From Microvirga aerophila (GTDB lineage Bacteria > Pseudomonadota > Alphaproteobacteria > Rhizobiales > Beijerinckiaceae), in the NCBI RefSeq assembly GCF_003332305.1, contig NZ_QOIO01000003.1, forward strand, positions 1 to 64,000: DNA of 64,000 bases. Direction: 5' to 3'. Under the pieces are notes generated by a model that was not told the origin of the DNA, made no database searches, and saw nothing but the letters and a program-made list of their open reading frames with translations. Positions 43,367-52,293 of the stretch are shown piece by piece. Each line of letters starts with the position of its first letter. The first letter of the stretch is position 1. The translations under genes and the position numbers were made by a program.

Positions 43367-44500
43367 CTAGCGCCTCAGCGACAGCGGGTTGTCCGACAGC
43401 GCCGCCGCGTCAGGCTGGTCGATGCCGGGCCGGCCCAGAAACGCATTCCAGAGCCCTTCCACGACGCTGCGGTCGAGGTCGTCCACGATGAACACGATGC
43501 GGCTTCGGCGGTCCTCGCTCGGCCAGCGTGGCAGAATCGCCGGCACATGGATCACGTGCTGGACGCCGTGAATGACGACCGGGTGCTCCGGATCCTCCGC
43601 GAGGGCCACGAGGCCCTTTATCCGCAGAAGCTTCGCACCCTGTGACGAGCGCAGGAGATCGAGAAACATGTCGAGCGTGCCCTGGGGAACCGGCTGGTCG
43701 CTGGTCAGGCAGAAGGCGCGAATACGCTCGTCGTGGCGGTTTACGTCGTGATGGTGTTCGTGGGCGTGCCCATGCCCGTGATGATGATGCCCATGCTGAT
43801 GGGCGTGACTCCTGTGCTCGGCCTCCTCGACGGCCTCGGCTTTTAGCCACTCGGCCACGTCCGCAATCTTGCCCTCAAGGTCGAAGAGGCCGCCGGAAAT
43901 GATGACATCCGCAGGGGCGTCCGCCGCCAGGATCGCCGCGCCGGGATTGAGATCGCGAAGTCTCTGGCGCAAGCGGGCCAGATCCGCCTGATCCGTGACG
44001 AGATCCGCTTTGGCGAGAACGATGCGCTCGGCCACGGCCGCCTGTTTTGCGGCCTCCACATAGGCGTCGAGGGTCGCCGATCCGTTCACCGCATCGACGA
44101 CCGTCACCACGCCCTCCACCGCGTAGCGCATGGACAGATAGGGATGGTACAGAACCGCGTGCAGGATCGGGGCCGGGTCGGCGAGGCCGGTCGTCTCGAT
44201 CACCACCCGGCGGAACGGCGTGATGCGCCCGTTGTCCCGCTTGCGCAGAAGATCTTCCAGAGTGGCGATGAGGTCGCCTCTCACGGTGCAGCAGAGGCAA
44301 CCGGCGGAGAGGAGAACCATGCCCTCGTCGACCTTCTCGACGAGCAGGTGATCGAGCCCGATCTCGCCGAACTCGTTGATGATCACCACCGTGTCGTGAA
44401 GCGCCAGGTCCTGGAGCAGGCGGTTGAGAAGCGTCGTTTTGCCGGCGCCGAGAAAGCCCGTCAGAACGGTGAGCGGCAGGGGGGCTGGTGGCGTCTGCAT
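43367..44500 (-). CDS. CobW-family GTPase / metallochaperone
   Basis: This 377-residue G3E GTPase has Walker A at GFLGAGKTTLLN (15-26) and the CxCC metal motif C68-L-C70-C71. An NKxD-like element appears as LAKADLV. A histidine-rich stretch (about 230-262) lies before the C-terminal CobW_C domain. Such proteins insert or store metals, most often zinc. The CobW name comes from cobalamin clusters, but the cob genes here are 7 kb away. It follows an EamA transporter gene by four bases on the same strand. Confidence 0.9.
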   Translation of the reverse strand: MQTPPAPLPLTVLTGFLGAGKTTLLNRLLQDLALHDTVVIINEFGEIGLDHLLVEKVDEGMVLLSAGCLCCTVRGDLIATLEDLLRKRDNGRITPFRRVVIETTGLADPAPILHAVLYHPYLSMRYAVEGVVTVVDAVNGSATLDAYVEAAKQAAVAERIVLAKADLVTDQADLARLRQRLRDLNPGAAILAADAPADVIISGGLFDLEGKIADVAEWLKAEAVEEAEHRSHAHQHGHHHHGHGHAHEHHHDVNRHDERIRAFCLTSDQPVPQGTLDMFLDLLRSSQGAKLLRIKGLVALAEDPEHPVVIHGVQHVIHVPAILPRWPSEDRRSRIVFIVDDLDRSVVEGLWNAFLGRPGIDQPDAAALSDNPLSLRR

Positions 44501-44504
44501 GGTG

Positions 44505-45446
44505 TTACTCCGCGGCGGTCAAGGCGGGCGAGCGCCTCATGCGGCGCTGCTCCAGCGCCACATTGGCGACGATGGCTGACAGCACCAGAGCGCCGCCGGC
44601 CATTTGCACGATGGTGAAGGTCTCCCCCAGGATGACCGCCGATGAAACGGCCGCCACCACGGGTTCGGCGCAATAGATGATCCCGGCTGCAACCGCCGTG
44701 ATGCGCCCCAGGGCGAGAAACTGAAGCATGAAGCCGATCACATAGCCGCCGATCGTCATGGCAATCGCATAAGGCGCAAGCCCCAGGCTCGATGGCGGAC
44801 CAAGCTGCCCCGCCACCCAGCCGATCGCCACCGAGGTGGGCAGAACCAGAAGATGGATCCAGAAGACTTTGGCCACGACGCCGGTTCTGCGGCAGCGGGC
44901 GGCTGCGAAGAACTGGGTCGCGGTCGCGATGCTCGCGCCGAACGCCAGGGCGAGGCCGCGCCAGTCGAGCCCACCGAACGCTGGGCCGACCACCATCGCA
45001 ACGCCGGTCAGCGCCAGGGCCGCAACGCCCAGAAGCGCGGGCGTGAGTTTCGTTCGCTCCACGAACGGGCTGGCTAGAACGATGAGGATCGGGAACGTGT
45101 AGAACACCACGACCGCCACCGTGACCGGAATGTAGGCCACGGACGACAGGTAGCAGATGCCCACGAGAGTGGTGGAGATCCCGAGCACGAGCATCGTGCC
45201 CCGCTCGTCCCGGGCCATGGCCAGGGATCGCCGCGCCAGCAGGGCGAAGGCCCCCACGAGCACCAGCATCAGGAGCACTCGATAGGTCACGACGGTCGAG
45301 CCGCTGATCCCGGCGAACGAGGCCAGCCGGGCAAATACGATGTTGAGGCCGTAGAAGGAGGCGGAGCCGAGAGCGAAGAGCAGTCCGAAGGCCGGGGGAG
45401 CCAGCGGAGAGGAGTGGGGCGCGGCTTGGGGAGAAGCTTGGGTCAT
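44505..45446 (-). CDS. EamA/DMT-family transporter
   Basis: This protein of about 313 residues has ten membrane segments in two EamA repeats (for example FALGSASFYGLNIVFARLAS in the first and ALAFGASIATATQFFAAARC in the second). DMT proteins export amino acids or other metabolites. The longer frame starts at TTG 45500; the ATG at 45446 gives a usual N-terminus. Its stop is four bases before the CobW-family start, so they probably form one transcript. The substrate is unknown. Confidence 0.85.
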   Translation of the reverse strand: MTQASPQAAPHSSPLAPPAFGLLFALGSASFYGLNIVFARLASFAGISGSTVVTYRVLLMLVLVGAFALLARRSLAMARDERGTMLVLGISTTLVGICYLSSVAYIPVTVAVVVFYTFPILIVLASPFVERTKLTPALLGVAALALTGVAMVVGPAFGGLDWRGLALAFGASIATATQFFAAARCRRTGVVAKVFWIHLLVLPTSVAIGWVAGQLGPPSSLGLAPYAIAMTIGGYVIGFMLQFLALGRITAVAAGIIYCAEPVVAAVSSAVILGETFTIVQMAGGALVLSAIVANVALEQRRMRRSPALTAAE

Positions 45447-45542
45447 GGGCGCAATCGGGTTCAGGCCCGCACCGTTCGCCCGGATTGTCTTCGATTGCAA
45501 GGCCAGTCCGGCTCGAAGAGACCCGCCGATCGGCGTCGCGCC

Positions 45543-45581
45543 TGAGCCGGGCGTTCTCCTAACCAGAGAAAGCCCGGCTCA
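45543..45581 (-). terminator. Long hairpin downstream of the carboxypeptidase gene
   Basis: TGAGCCGGGC (45543-45552) pairs with GCCCGGCTCA (45572-45581). Inside, TTCTC (45554-45558) pairs with GAGAA (45566-45570). This makes a 15-bp stem with one mismatch. It follows the minus-strand carboxypeptidase stop by 20 bases. No T-run is present, so it may be a Rho-dependent or processed end. Confidence 0.55.
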
Positions 45582-45600
45582 AGGGTCAGTGTGTCCAGGG

Positions 45601-47010
45601 TCAGTTCTTGGATGATTTCGGCTTGGCGGCCGCATCGACCTTGGCCGGCTTGGCCTTTTCGGCCACGGAGGCCTGGGGCTTCGTCGCGGGGGCCTTTTCC
45701 TTGGTGTCCTTGGTCAAGGGCTTCAGCGTAACGCTGACGCGGGACCCGTTCTTGCCCTTGGTCTTCACCGCCTCCTTGGTGGAGGCCTTCTCGTCGTCGG
45801 CGCTGACCTCGGCGTCGTCGCTCGAGGCTTCCTTGGCGTCCTTAGCCGCGGAGCCCTTCTTGGACTTGGCGGTCGCCTTGCTCTTGCGAGCCTTCTCGGC
45901 CGCAGCCTTTTCCTTGGCGGCCTCAGCGGCAAGATCGGCCTCCGACGGCGGCGTGAGGCCAACCCAGATCCGCTCCGGCTCGACCGCCGTGCGCGGCAGA
46001 AGCGTGGTGCGCATGGGCTGCGTCGTTCCGCCGGCGAACGCCATCACGCTCGACGAGAACAGATTCGGCGCGCTCGTCTCGCCTTCGGCGACCGCCGCCG
46101 GGCTGTCCTCTTCTTGAGGCATCGGGCCGCGCCTGTCGCAGATGACCGACCGCATGTCCGGCGGGGTCGTCAACGAAGAGGCCGGCAGCGCGGTCAGGAC
46201 CGGATTGGTGAAGTTCACGGAGCTGCTGAAGCCCCGATCGAACAGCTCGGCGGCCTTCATGGTGCGCTCGTTGGCGGAGGGCGCGCCGAACACCACCGTG
46301 ATGAGGTGGCGGCCGTTGCGGGTGGCGCTGGCCACCACGTTGAAGCCGGACGAACAGATGAAGCCGGTCTTCATGCCGTCTGCGCCAGGATAGCGGCCGA
46401 TGAGGCCGTTGGTGTTGCGCATGATCCGGCGGCCGAACTGAATGGCCCCGATATGGAACAGGTTCTGCTGGTTGGGGAACTCAAGCAGGAGTGCGCGGGC
46501 GAGGATCGCCATGTCGCGCGCCGTGGTTTGATTGCGCTCGTCGGGAAGGCCGTGCGGATTGGCGAAGTGGCTGTTCTTCATGCCGAGCCGCATGGCGGTC
46601 TCGTTCATCATCTCCGCGAAGCCGTCGACGGAGCCGCCGATATTCTCCGCGATAGTCGTCGCGATATCGTTCGCGGACTTGACCATCAGAATCTTGAGGG
46701 CGTTGTCGAGGCGGATTTCGGTGCCGGGCTTGAAGCCCATCTTGGACGGGGGCTGAGAGGCTGCGTTCTCCGAGACGGTCAGGAGCTTTTCCATGCTCAA
46801 CTGGCCGGCGCGGACCTGCTCGAGGACCACGTAGGCGGTCATCAGCTTGGTGACGGAGGCGGGAAACCAGGGATCGGTCGCCCGCTCCGCGTGCAACACG
46901 CGGCCGGACTCGACTTCGACCACCAGAGCCGGGCTCGCTGCCAGTGCCGACCCGCTCACAAGAGCCGCGATGGCGAAGGCAGTCAGGCGAAGGGCTCGGC
47001 TTACGTTCAT
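45601..47010 (-). CDS. D-alanyl-D-alanine carboxypeptidase (PBP5/6-like)
   Basis: This protein of about 469 residues has a signal peptide (LRLTAFAIAALVSGSALA). The peptidase_S11 triad motifs are SVTK (52-55), SAN (about 112) and KTG (about 216). It trims the terminal D-Ala of peptidoglycan stem peptides in the periplasm. Unusually, the last 120 or so residues are a Lys/Ala-rich low-complexity tail instead of a clear membrane helix. The frame opens at 47049. The ATG at 47010 has a GGAG eight bases before it. Confidence 0.9.
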   Translation of the reverse strand: MNVSRALRLTAFAIAALVSGSALAASPALVVEVESGRVLHAERATDPWFPASVTKLMTAYVVLEQVRAGQLSMEKLLTVSENAASQPPSKMGFKPGTEIRLDNALKILMVKSANDIATTIAENIGGSVDGFAEMMNETAMRLGMKNSHFANPHGLPDERNQTTARDMAILARALLLEFPNQQNLFHIGAIQFGRRIMRNTNGLIGRYPGADGMKTGFICSSGFNVVASATRNGRHLITVVFGAPSANERTMKAAELFDRGFSSSVNFTNPVLTALPASSLTTPPDMRSVICDRRGPMPQEEDSPAAVAEGETSAPNLFSSSVMAFAGGTTQPMRTTLLPRTAVEPERIWVGLTPPSEADLAAEAAKEKAAAEKARKSKATAKSKKGSAAKDAKEASSDDAEVSADDEKASTKEAVKTKGKNGSRVSVTLKPLTKDTKEKAPATKPQASVAEKAKPAKVDAAAKPKSSKN

Positions 47011-47203
47011 GCGGAACGGCTCCATAGAGGCAAGATTGAAAGATGGCATAATAACGGTCCCGCTTGTGCCAGCTGGGCTGTTTTTAGACCCTTACCCCGG
47101 ATTTGGCCAGGGTTGAGGGCATTTATCGTCCATCCCAGTTCTCCCTTTGTATAAGATTCCATGGCAAGAGAGTGGCAAGAGCCGCGCGGTTTAAAGATTG
47201 CAC

Positions 47204-48106
47204 ATGAATTTATCCCTCCTCTGGATCCCCGTGACGCTGGCCGCCGCCGCCGCCCAGACCGGCCGCAATGCAACCCAGCGCCGGCTGACGGAGCAGATCG
47301 GGACCGTAGGAGCCACGCAGGTTCGGTTTCTCTACGGGTTTCCGTTCGCCCTCCTGGCTCTCGCCATCGTGACCCTAATAACGTCCGAAACCGTTCCAGG
47401 TCCAAACGCGGCGTTCTTCGCCTATATTCTCGCCGGCGCCGTGGCGCAGATCCTCGCGACCGCGCTCATGCTCTCGGCCATGCGGGAGCGCGCCTTCTCC
47501 ATCGTGACCGCCTATACGAAGACCGAGCCCGTGCAGGTGGCTCTGTTCGGCCTCGTTCTGCTCGGCGACCGCCTGACACCCGCAACAGCGCTCGCCATCG
47601 TCATCGCGACGCTCGGGGTCGTGGTGATGTCGGTGAAGCCCGGCACCAGCCTGACCTCGGGAGGCGTGAGGCCGGTGCTCTTCGGCATCGCATCGGGCGC
47701 CTTCTTTGCCTTGGCGGCGATCGGGTTTCGCGGGGCCATTCTGTCGCTGCCCGACGGGTCCTCGCTGATGCGGGCGACCACCACCCTTGTCTGGGGACTC
47801 GGCCTTCAGACGGGAATCCTGCTCGTCTGGCTTGGCCTTTTCGACCGGAAGGCGCTCATCGCCAGCTTCGGGGCCTGGCGGCCCTCCCTGGGGGCAGGAT
47901 TCCTGGGGGCGCTTGCGTCCCAGTTCTGGTTTCTCGGATTCGCCCTGACCACTGCCGCGAACGTGCGCACCCTTGCCCTCGTCGAGGTGCTGATGGCGCA
48001 GGCCGTGTCCCACCACTTCCTGGCCCAGGCGACGACCCGGCGTGAAATCCTCGGCATGGGGCTGATCGTCGGCGGCGTGGCGCTCCTGCTGCTGTCGCAG
48101 GAATGA
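47204..48106 (+). CDS. EamA/DMT-family transporter (second)
   Basis: This protein of about 300 residues has ten membrane segments in two halves. The first half begins MNLSLLWIPVTLAAAAAQTG and contains RNATQRRLTEQIG. It is a drug/metabolite-type exporter. A TTG two codons upstream (47198) is an alternative start. It is unrelated in close sequence to the EamA gene at 44505-45446. It stands alone between two minus-strand genes. Substrate unknown. Confidence 0.8.
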   Translation: MNLSLLWIPVTLAAAAAQTGRNATQRRLTEQIGTVGATQVRFLYGFPFALLALAIVTLITSETVPGPNAAFFAYILAGAVAQILATALMLSAMRERAFSIVTAYTKTEPVQVALFGLVLLGDRLTPATALAIVIATLGVVVMSVKPGTSLTSGGVRPVLFGIASGAFFALAAIGFRGAILSLPDGSSLMRATTTLVWGLGLQTGILLVWLGLFDRKALIASFGAWRPSLGAGFLGALASQFWFLGFALTTAANVRTLALVEVLMAQAVSHHFLAQATTRREILGMGLIVGGVALLLLSQE

Positions 48107-48146
48107 TTTTCAGGGCGCAGCCGGGGATTGGCTGCCCCTGTGCCGA

Positions 48147-48725
48147 TCACCGCTCCCCGGCCTTGATCCATTTATCCACGACCGGCGGCTCGTAGGCCCG
48201 GATGGCTGCGATGAGAGCGGTTGGATCTTGCTCGACGATGAGCATGGAGCGGTGGATGGATTTTACGAAGCCGCGCTCGACCACGTCGTCGAGGAAGTCC
48301 GTAAGCTTGTCATAGAAGCCGCTCGCGTTGAGAAGCGAGCATGGCTTGCGGTGATAGCCGAGCTGGGCCCAGGTCCAGACCTCGAACAGCTCCTCGAACG
48401 TCCCGAGACCGCCGGGCAGGGCCACGAACCCATCCGCAAGCTCGGCCATCAGGGCTTTGCGCTCGTGCATGGAGCCGACGATCCTCAGGTCGCTCAATCC
48501 CTTATGGGCGATTTCCTTATCGACTAGGGCCTGAGGCATCACGCCGATCACGGTCCCGCCGCCCGCGCTCACCGCATCCGCAACCGCCCCCATGAGGCCG
48601 ACCGAGGCGCCGCCATAGACAAGCTCGATCTTCTCCCGGGCCAAGGTCTCGCCCAACGCGCGGGCCGCCTCGAGATAGGACGAATCATGGCCCGGGTTGG
48701 AGCCGCAAAAGACGCACAAGCGCAT
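48147..48725 (-). CDS. LOG family protein (nucleoside 5'-monophosphate phosphoribohydrolase)
   Basis: The product has about 192 residues and the family motifs GGASVGLMG, MHERK and PGGLGTFEE (about 104-112). LOG enzymes split cytokinin nucleotides or ordinary NMPs into base and ribose 5-phosphate. In bacteria the natural role is often nucleotide turnover. The frame extends to 48779, but the ATG at 48725 follows an AGG and gives the standard start MRLCVFCGS. Confidence 0.92.
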   Translation of the reverse strand: MRLCVFCGSNPGHDSSYLEAARALGETLAREKIELVYGGASVGLMGAVADAVSAGGGTVIGVMPQALVDKEIAHKGLSDLRIVGSMHERKALMAELADGFVALPGGLGTFEELFEVWTWAQLGYHRKPCSLLNASGFYDKLTDFLDDVVERGFVKSIHRSMLIVEQDPTALIAAIRAYEPPVVDKWIKAGER

Positions 48726-48894
48726 GGGAGGCCTCATCTGAATACACTCTAAGGAGCATGAGGGGCCGACCAGAGACAAGACCGTTCCGCTCCCTCAAAC
48801 ACCTTTCGTGCGCTTGCAGGCGGCACTCTTCTCTTGCTGCGTTCCATGAACGACCCCATTTTCGTGTTCAAGGACAGATTCGCGAGGAAACCCC

Positions 48895-50061
48895 ATGACA
48901 GCCTGCATCGTCGGCTGGGCTCATACGCCCTTCGGCAAGCTCGACACCGAGACGGTGGAGAGCCTCATCGTGCGCGTGACCAACGAGGCCCTGGAGCATG
49001 CGGGCCTCGGGCCCGAGGATATCGACGAGGTGGTGCTCGGTCACTTCAACGGCGGCTTCTCGGCTCAGGATTTCACCGCCTCCCTGGTGTTCCAGGCCAG
49101 CGACAGGTTCCGCTTCAAGCCGGCGACTCGGGTCGAGAACGCCTGTGCGACCGGTTCTGCCGCCGTGCACCAAGCCATCAAGACCATTGAGGCCAAGCGC
49201 GCCAAGACCGTTCTGGTGGTCGGCGTCGAGCAGATGACGCGGACCCCCGGCCCCGAGATCGGCAACATCCTCCTCAAGGCGTCCTATCTCAAGGAGGACG
49301 GAGAGACCCAGGGTGGGTTCGCAGGGGTGTTCGGCCAGATCGCCGGCCGGTACTTCCAGCGCTACGGCGACCAGTCCGATGCGCTGGCCATGATTGCGGC
49401 CAAAAATCATAAGAACGGCGTCGACAATCCTTACGCGCAGATGCGCAAGGATCTTGGCTTCGACTTCTGCCGGGCCGAGAGCGACAAGAACCCCTTCGTG
49501 GCGGGCCCCTTGAAGCGCACCGACTGCTCGCTGGTATCCGACGGCGCTGCGGCGCTCGTGCTGGCCGACACGGAGACGGCCCTGCGCATGCCCCGCGCCG
49601 TTGCGTTCCGGGCCACCGCCCATGCGCAGGACTTCCTGCCCATGTCCAAGCGCGACATCATCCAGTTCGAGGGCTGTGCGGAAGCGTGGCGGCGGGCTCT
49701 CGACCAGGCCGGAATCGAGCTGACGGACCTTTCCTTCGTGGAAACCCACGACTGCTTCACCGTCGCCGAACTCCTCGAATACGAGGCCATGGGCCTGACG
49801 CCCCGGGGGCAGGGCGCCACTGCCATCAAGGAAGGCTGGACAAACCGGGACGGGAAGCTTCCGGTGAACCCATCCGGCGGCCTCAAGGCCAAGGGGCACC
49901 CCATCGGGGCGACCGGCGTGTCCATGCATGCGCTTTCGGCCATGCAGCTCTGCGAGGAGGCGGGCGGCATCCAGGTGAAGAACCCTGTTCTGGGCGGCGT
50001 CTTCAACATGGGCGGCGCGGCCGTTGCCAACTACGTGAGCGTGCTCGAGCGAATCAAGTAG
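48895..50061 (+). CDS. Thiolase-family acetyltransferase (SCP2-type)
   Basis: This 388-residue protein has the thiolase fold with the nucleophile Cys in ENACATGSAA (about 84). The His-bearing GHPIGATG motif lies near 334. The C-terminal motif reads FNMGGAAVANYV without the second Cys of classical degradative thiolases, which is typical of the SCP2/sterol-carrier thiolase branch. It likely acts on CoA thioesters, in cleavage or condensation. No neighbouring beta-oxidation genes give the substrate. A GAGGAAA site precedes the ATG. Confidence 0.85.
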   Translation: MTACIVGWAHTPFGKLDTETVESLIVRVTNEALEHAGLGPEDIDEVVLGHFNGGFSAQDFTASLVFQASDRFRFKPATRVENACATGSAAVHQAIKTIEAKRAKTVLVVGVEQMTRTPGPEIGNILLKASYLKEDGETQGGFAGVFGQIAGRYFQRYGDQSDALAMIAAKNHKNGVDNPYAQMRKDLGFDFCRAESDKNPFVAGPLKRTDCSLVSDGAAALVLADTETALRMPRAVAFRATAHAQDFLPMSKRDIIQFEGCAEAWRRALDQAGIELTDLSFVETHDCFTVAELLEYEAMGLTPRGQGATAIKEGWTNRDGKLPVNPSGGLKAKGHPIGATGVSMHALSAMQLCEEAGGIQVKNPVLGGVFNMGGAAVANYVSVLERIK

Positions 50062-50077
50062 TCCCTTCGGGAAAGAC

Positions 50078-50344
50078 CTACTCCCCCGGGGCCTTCGCCT
50101 GAATGGCGAGGGCATGCAGGCCCCGGGCGAACGCCCCGCTCAGAACCTCGTTCACGAGGCGGTGACGCTCGACTCGGCTCTTGCCGATGAAGGCTTCCGA
50201 CACGATATAAAGACGGAAGTGAGTTTCCCCGCCTTCGCGCCACCCCGCATGACCGAAATGCTGCTGCGACTCGTCCGTGACGGTGAGTTCGGCAGGGTGT
50301 AGGCGCTGCGTTAGTTCTTCGGTGATCCAGGCGGTCAGGGTCAT
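50078..50344 (-). CDS. BolA-family protein
   Basis: This 88-residue protein begins MTLTAWITEELTQRLHPAEL and has the BolA core: HFRLYIVSEAFIGKSRVERH and LVNEVL. A longer open frame continues upstream to 51031 but overlaps the J-domain gene and is a shadow. BolA proteins bind monothiol glutaredoxins through an Fe-S cluster or act as regulators. It is divergent from the J-domain gene with 87 bases between, a pairing that recurs in the order. Confidence 0.9.
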   Translation of the reverse strand: MTLTAWITEELTQRLHPAELTVTDESQQHFGHAGWREGGETHFRLYIVSEAFIGKSRVERHRLVNEVLSGAFARGLHALAIQAKAPGE

Positions 50345-50431
50345 GCTTTGGTAAACCTTTTTGAACGGGTCTGCGGCGAAAAGCGCTGAGGCCTTGGCTC
50401 CGGGCCTCAGGCCACTCATAATCGCTGTATC

Positions 50432-51061
50432 ATGGATCTCAATTCGCCTCTTTTCGACCGCATCCGCATCAAGCCGTCCTGCGACGAGCCGCGCGACGCC
50501 AAAGGGCCCGCTTGCGAGCATCCGTCCTGCAAGGCGGAAGGGCAGTATCGCGCCCCGAAGGGACGGGACAACGAGGGGCAGTACTGGCGCTTCTGCCTCG
50601 AGCATGTGCGCGAGTACAACGCGTCGTACAACTATTTCGCCGGTATGTCCGACAACGCGGTGGCGGCCTATCAGAAAGACGCCATCATCGGGCACCGTCC
50701 GACCTGGGCCATGGGGGTGAACTCCTCCGCCAAGGCCGGGAGTGCGGACGCCGCGCCTGAAACGCGCGAATGGGCCTATTCCGATCCCCTGGGCATCCTG
50801 CGGGGTGAGGATTTCACGCAAGGGCGCCAGCGCCGGGCGCAAGCGGAGCCCAAGCAGCCGCGCTATACGGGGGCGGTGCGACGGGCGCTGGATGTGTTGG
50901 GTCTCGACGAGACCGCCGAGAAGGCCGCCATCAAGGCCCAGTACAAGGCCCTGGTGAAGCAGTTCCACCCGGACGCCAATGGCGGCGACCGCTCCTTCGA
51001 GGAGCGCCTGCGCGACATCATCAAGGCGCATGACATCCTCAAGACGGCAGGCCTGTGCTGA
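50432..51061 (+). CDS. J-domain-containing protein
   Basis: The 209-residue product has its J domain at the C-terminus (about 150-209: ALDVLGLDETAEKAAIKAQY, then KALVKQFHPDANGG), with the HPD tripeptide at about 179. The N-terminal part has CDEPRDAKGPACEHPSCKAE, a Cys/His set that could bind a metal. It should stimulate a DnaK-type chaperone. It is divergent from bolA and is followed by cobS on the same strand. Confidence 0.88.
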   Translation: MDLNSPLFDRIRIKPSCDEPRDAKGPACEHPSCKAEGQYRAPKGRDNEGQYWRFCLEHVREYNASYNYFAGMSDNAVAAYQKDAIIGHRPTWAMGVNSSAKAGSADAAPETREWAYSDPLGILRGEDFTQGRQRRAQAEPKQPRYTGAVRRALDVLGLDETAEKAAIKAQYKALVKQFHPDANGGDRSFEERLRDIIKAHDILKTAGLC

Positions 51062-51183
51062 GAGCAGGCCAGTCGATGCAACCCTGTTAATCTCTCAAGA
51101 AATTGCACCATGCCGCCTTGGGCGTTAAGAAGCTCATGGCACCGACACACACGAAGCATTCCAAATCCGACCGAGAGGCCCCT

Positions 51184-52173
51184 ATGACGGCACTAACCGA
51201 GACAGCGACCCAAACACCGGACATGAAGGTGTCCGTGCGACAGGTCTTCGGCATCGACTCGGATTTGGAGGTCCCGGCCTTTTCCCAAAGCGAAGAGCAC
51301 GTGCCGGATCTTGATCCGGATTATCTGTTCGATCGCGAGACCACCCTGGCGATCCTGGCAGGCTTTGCCCGCAACCGCCGCGTGATGATCACGGGCTATC
51401 ACGGCACCGGCAAGTCGACCCATATCGAGCAGGTCGCGGCCCGCCTCAACTGGCCCTGCATCCGCGTCAACCTGGACAGCCACGTGTCGCGCATCGACCT
51501 CGTCGGCAAGGACGCCATCGTGCTGAAGGAAGGCAAGCAGGTCACCGCCTTCCAGGACGGAATTCTACCCTGGGCGCTGCAGAACAACGTGGCGCTGGTG
51601 TTCGACGAGTACGACGCCGGCCGCCCCGACGTGATGTTCGTGATCCAGCGCATCCTGGAGCAGTCGGGCAAGCTCACGCTTCTCGACCAGAAGCGGGTGA
51701 TCCGGCCTCATCCGGCCTTCCGGTTGTTCTCCACCGCCAACACGGTGGGCCTCGGCGACACGTCCGGCCTCTATCACGGCACGCAGCAGATCAACCAGGG
51801 CCAGATGGACCGCTGGTCCATCGTCACGACCCTGAACTACCTGCCGCACGACAAGGAGGTGGACATCGTCCTCTCCAAGGCAAAGCATTATCAGGAAAAC
51901 CCGGAAGGGCGCGACATCGTCAACAAGATGGTGCGCGTGGCCGATCTCACGCGCAGCGCCTTCATGAACGGCGACCTCTCGACCGTCATGAGCCCGCGCA
52001 CGGTGATCACCTGGGCGGAGAACGCCGAGATCTTCGGCGATACGGGCTTCGCGTTCCGCGTGACCTTCCTGAACAAGTGCGACGAACTCGAGCGCGCCCT
52101 GGTGGCCGAGTTCTACCAGCGCTCCTTTGGCAAGGACCTGCCGGAAAGCGCCGTGAACATGGCTCTGTCGTAA
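51184..52173 (+). CDS. cobS: Aerobic cobaltochelatase subunit CobS
   Basis: The 329-residue AAA+ subunit has Walker [11 protein letters not shown] (about 73-82) and Walker [10 protein letters not shown] (about 138-146). With CobT and CobN it inserts cobalt into hydrogenobyrinic acid a,c-diamide. The frame is open from 51103, but the ATG at 51184 has a GAGAGG site and gives the standard family length. No cobalamin riboswitch is seen upstream. cobT follows after a 120-base gap that holds a repeat element. Confidence 0.95.
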   Translation: MTALTETATQTPDMKVSVRQVFGIDSDLEVPAFSQSEEHVPDLDPDYLFDRETTLAILAGFARNRRVMITGYHGTGKSTHIEQVAARLNWPCIRVNLDSHVSRIDLVGKDAIVLKEGKQVTAFQDGILPWALQNNVALVFDEYDAGRPDVMFVIQRILEQSGKLTLLDQKRVIRPHPAFRLFSTANTVGLGDTSGLYHGTQQINQGQMDRWSIVTTLNYLPHDKEVDIVLSKAKHYQENPEGRDIVNKMVRVADLTRSAFMNGDLSTVMSPRTVITWAENAEIFGDTGFAFRVTFLNKCDELERALVAEFYQRSFGKDLPESAVNMALS

Positions 52174-52179
52174 ACCAAC

Positions 52180-52281
52180 GTCATTCCGGGGCGGCACAGC
52201 CGAGCCCGGAATCCATGAAGGCCGGCAGCGCCCGGATTGGCTCTGTCGGAGGTGATGGATCCCTGCCTTCGCGGGGATGAC
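52180..52281. repeat. 102-bp intergenic repeat-like element with inverted ends
   Basis: The segment opens GTCATTCCGGGGCGGC and closes GCGGGGATGAC, so the ends are imperfect inverted repeats. The phrase CAGCCGAGCCCGGAATCCAT inside is one I associate with dispersed intergenic repeats in Rhizobium-like genomes. It lies between the cobS stop and the cobT ribosome site. I found no second copy in this window. Confidence 0.55.
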
Positions 52282-52293
52282 AGGGGAGGTGAG

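Noticed and set aside
51062..51183. Cobalamin riboswitch before cobS
   Set aside because: The interval is short and lacks the B12-box-like core.
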